The notes under the pieces: model-generated
The model's input: only the letters and a program-made list of their open reading frames with translations
Told to the model about the DNA's origin: nothing
The model's database searches: none
Position numbers and translations under genes: made by a program
Part shown: piece by piece, positions 62,636 to 64,000 of the stretch
How the letters are laid out: each line of letters opens with the position of its first letter
How positions within the stretch are numbered: position 1 is the first letter of the stretch
Assembly: GCA_947498775.1 (NCBI GenBank)
Contig: CANMLL010000011.1
Coordinates: forward strand, 124,001-188,000
Source of the DNA: an uncultured Aquimarina sp.
Lineage (GTDB): Bacteria; Bacteroidota; Bacteroidia; Flavobacteriales; Flavobacteriaceae
Reading direction: 5' to 3'
DNA: 64,000 nucleotides

Positions 62636-64000
62636 TTATGCAGCTGTGAATTGTAAGGTAATTTCTGTGCCTATACCCGAAGTATTAACCGAAATATCCG
62701 CACTAAACCCATTTGATGTTTTACTCAGGTTTTTTAATTGCTCTTTGATAATCCCCATACTCATCGATTTATGAAGTTTTTTGGACTCTTCTGTTTGGGT
62801 TTCAAAACCTTTTCCGTTGTCTTTGATCGAAACATAAAGCCTACCGTTTTCTTTTCGATATACAACGGTAATGAAACCTTCTTCAATGTTTTTTATTCCG
62901 TGTAAAACAGCATTTTCGACAAAAGGTTGCGTAATAAGAGAGGGGAGTAGGTCAAAATCGTCGTCTACATTTTCTTCGACAGTAATCTGATACGAAAAAG
63001 AGTTGTTATGAGTAAGTTGTTGTAAATTAAGATAGGACTCCAAAGCAAGCTGATCATCAGCAACGCTAATAAAATTCTCATCAGATTTTTCAAGGATCAA
63101 TCTAATCAGTTTGGAGTAACTGGTAAGGTAAGCGCTTGATTTTTCTTTATCATTTTTATGAACAAAATTCTGGATACTTTGTAACGCATTGAATAGAAAA
63201 TGGGGGTTAAGCTGTGTTTTTCTTAGTTTTTGCTTTAGTAAAACAGTGTCGAGTTGTTGTTTGGTTTTATAATTTCTAAACCCAAAATAACCCAAAATCA
63301 AAAACAGTAATCCAAAGGCTACCAAAACAATTAGTAGATACTTTTGCTGCGAAATGGTTAGTGCTTGCACCTCATTTTGAGCATCCAAAACATCAATTTG
63401 TTGTTGCTTTTTTTCTGACTCGAATTTTTCGGTTAATTCTGCGACTTTTTCTCTTTGTTTTGCTTCAGTAATAGAGTCTTTGTGACTATCCTTTAAATCG
63501 GCGTATCGCATGGCATTTTTATAATTATTCAACCCAGCATAAGACTCCTTTAGATTATTATAAATATATGTTTTTAAAATTCCCTGTGCGCCAGGAATAG
63601 CGCTGTCCAGATAAGTGATAGCCCTACGATATTCTCCTTTTTTAAGATAAGAATGACCTACATTATTATAGGATACATTAAGGGTAGGGTATTGATTTAA
63701 CTCTTTTTTCAAAGAAATCGCTTTTTTACCGTAATCCAAAGCTTTATTATAGTCTGAACCTTCTTCAGTATAATAATCAGACAAATTGTTATAAATTACC
63801 GAAAGTATATTCTTCGCATTGTATTTTTTTGCCAATTCTTCTGCTTCAAAAATGTTGTTTGTGTATTTTTTATACAGCTTCTGTTCCCTGTAAATATTAC
63901 TAAGATTTACAAGAATCTGTAATCGCAGAATTTCATTGAAATCACTTAACGGAAGTGCTCTCTCAAGGTATAATTGCGCATTTTTAAAATTCTTCAGCGA
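62636..64000 (-). CDS. TPR-containing LytS-like sensor histidine kinase, 5' end outside window
   Basis: The frame is open to the last base of the window, so this is a partial gene of at least 454 codons. N-terminal part: tetratricopeptide repeats (DFNEILRLQILVNLSNIYRE, NNLSDYYTEEGSDYNKALDY, YNNVGHSYLKKGEYRRAITY). Then a coiled coil, one transmembrane helix (YLLIVLVAFGLLFLILGYFG), the His_kinase domain with phospho-acceptor in NPHFLFNALQSIQNFVHK, and a HATPase (QPFVENAVLHGIKN, SIKDNGKGF). This TPR-TM-kinase plan with LytTR partner is frequent in Bacteroidota. Input signal not known. Confidence 0.93.
   Translation of the reverse strand, partial: SLKNFKNAQLYLERALPLSDFNEILRLQILVNLSNIYREQKLYKKYTNNIFEAEELAKKYNAKNILSVIYNNLSDYYTEEGSDYNKALDYGKKAISLKKELNQYPTLNVSYNNVGHSYLKKGEYRRAITYLDSAIPGAQGILKTYIYNNLKESYAGLNNYKNAMRYADLKDSHKDSITEAKQREKVAELTEKFESEKKQQQIDVLDAQNEVQALTISQQKYLLIVLVAFGLLFLILGYFGFRNYKTKQQLDTVLLKQKLRKTQLNPHFLFNALQSIQNFVHKNDKEKSSAYLTSYSKLIRLILEKSDENFISVADDQLALESYLNLQQLTHNNSFSYQITVEENVDDDFDLLPSLITQPFVENAVLHGIKNIEEGFITVVYRKENGRLYVSIKDNGKGFETQTEESKKLHKSMSMGIIKEQLKNLSKTSNGFSADISVNTSGIGTEITLQFTAA

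Overview
The window is low-GC DNA from the chromosome of a marine-type Flavobacteriaceae bacterium (Bacteroidota); the gene set resembles Aquimarina and relatives, but no rRNA is present to confirm the genus. Supporting evidence includes a C-terminal type IX secretion sorting domain, PorT-type outer membrane beta-barrels, menaquinone genes, DUF5916 and PhoX proteins, Bacteroidota promoter elements (TTTG near -33, TAnnTTTG near -7) and double-glycine (KGG) RiPP-like leader peptides. No tRNA, rRNA, CRISPR array, insertion sequence or prophage was seen.

Layout. 0-8.8 kb: uvrA, divergent from an ECF sigma factor with a 48-residue ORF, then endonuclease III without any cysteine, a peroxiredoxin, an orphan lanthipeptide-like precursor, a conserved 484-residue protein and an MBL-fold hydrolase with a membrane-anchored partner. 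8.8-19.7 kb: a Crp-type regulator, an Hsp31/DJ-1 lipoprotein, a second KGG peptide, a large T9SS-secreted phytase-like/GDPD protein, a GH31 lipoprotein, a frameshifted YdeI/OmdA gene, a possible GNAT protein, the first copy of a dispersed repeat, an M57-like metalloprotease and a gene remnant. 19.7-30 kb: esterase, small membrane protein, a dihydroorotase homologue lacking its metal ligands, a BatA-like vWA protein, an RhlE-type helicase, YitT, a beta-barrel, a COG2509 flavoprotein and a GAF histidine kinase. 30-42 kb: the PhoX and di-haem peroxidase pair, a TIGR02757 protein with LolD-like ATPase, DUF5916, msrA-folE and several small envelope proteins. 41-48 kb: serC-serA with a frameshifted four-helix-bundle gene between them, a LuxC-like reductase divergent from a ferredoxin, and tandem alpha/beta hydrolases. 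48-57 kb: a GH13 lipoprotein and the men cluster (menA, UPF0173 hydrolase, menC, CPBP protease, menE), then an M24 peptidase. 57-64 kb: an M14 carboxypeptidase followed by the second repeat copy, two double-glycine peptides, a lipoprotein/VWA/DUF3108-like operon, a MITE-like palindrome, and a LytTR regulator with its TPR histidine kinase, which runs off the window end.

Most of the window is ordinary core and accessory flavobacterial content. The most unusual material is small: four short Cys-containing peptides with double-glycine leaders and no modification or export genes nearby (two share a class I lanthipeptide-type leader, two share a different leader), and a roughly 120-bp repeat (about 89 percent identical over its 90-bp core) placed directly after two unrelated genes and carrying a terminator-like hairpin. 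Two genes (16.4 kb and 42.3 kb) each carry a one-base deletion that breaks an otherwise recognisable family member; these could be real decay or consensus errors.
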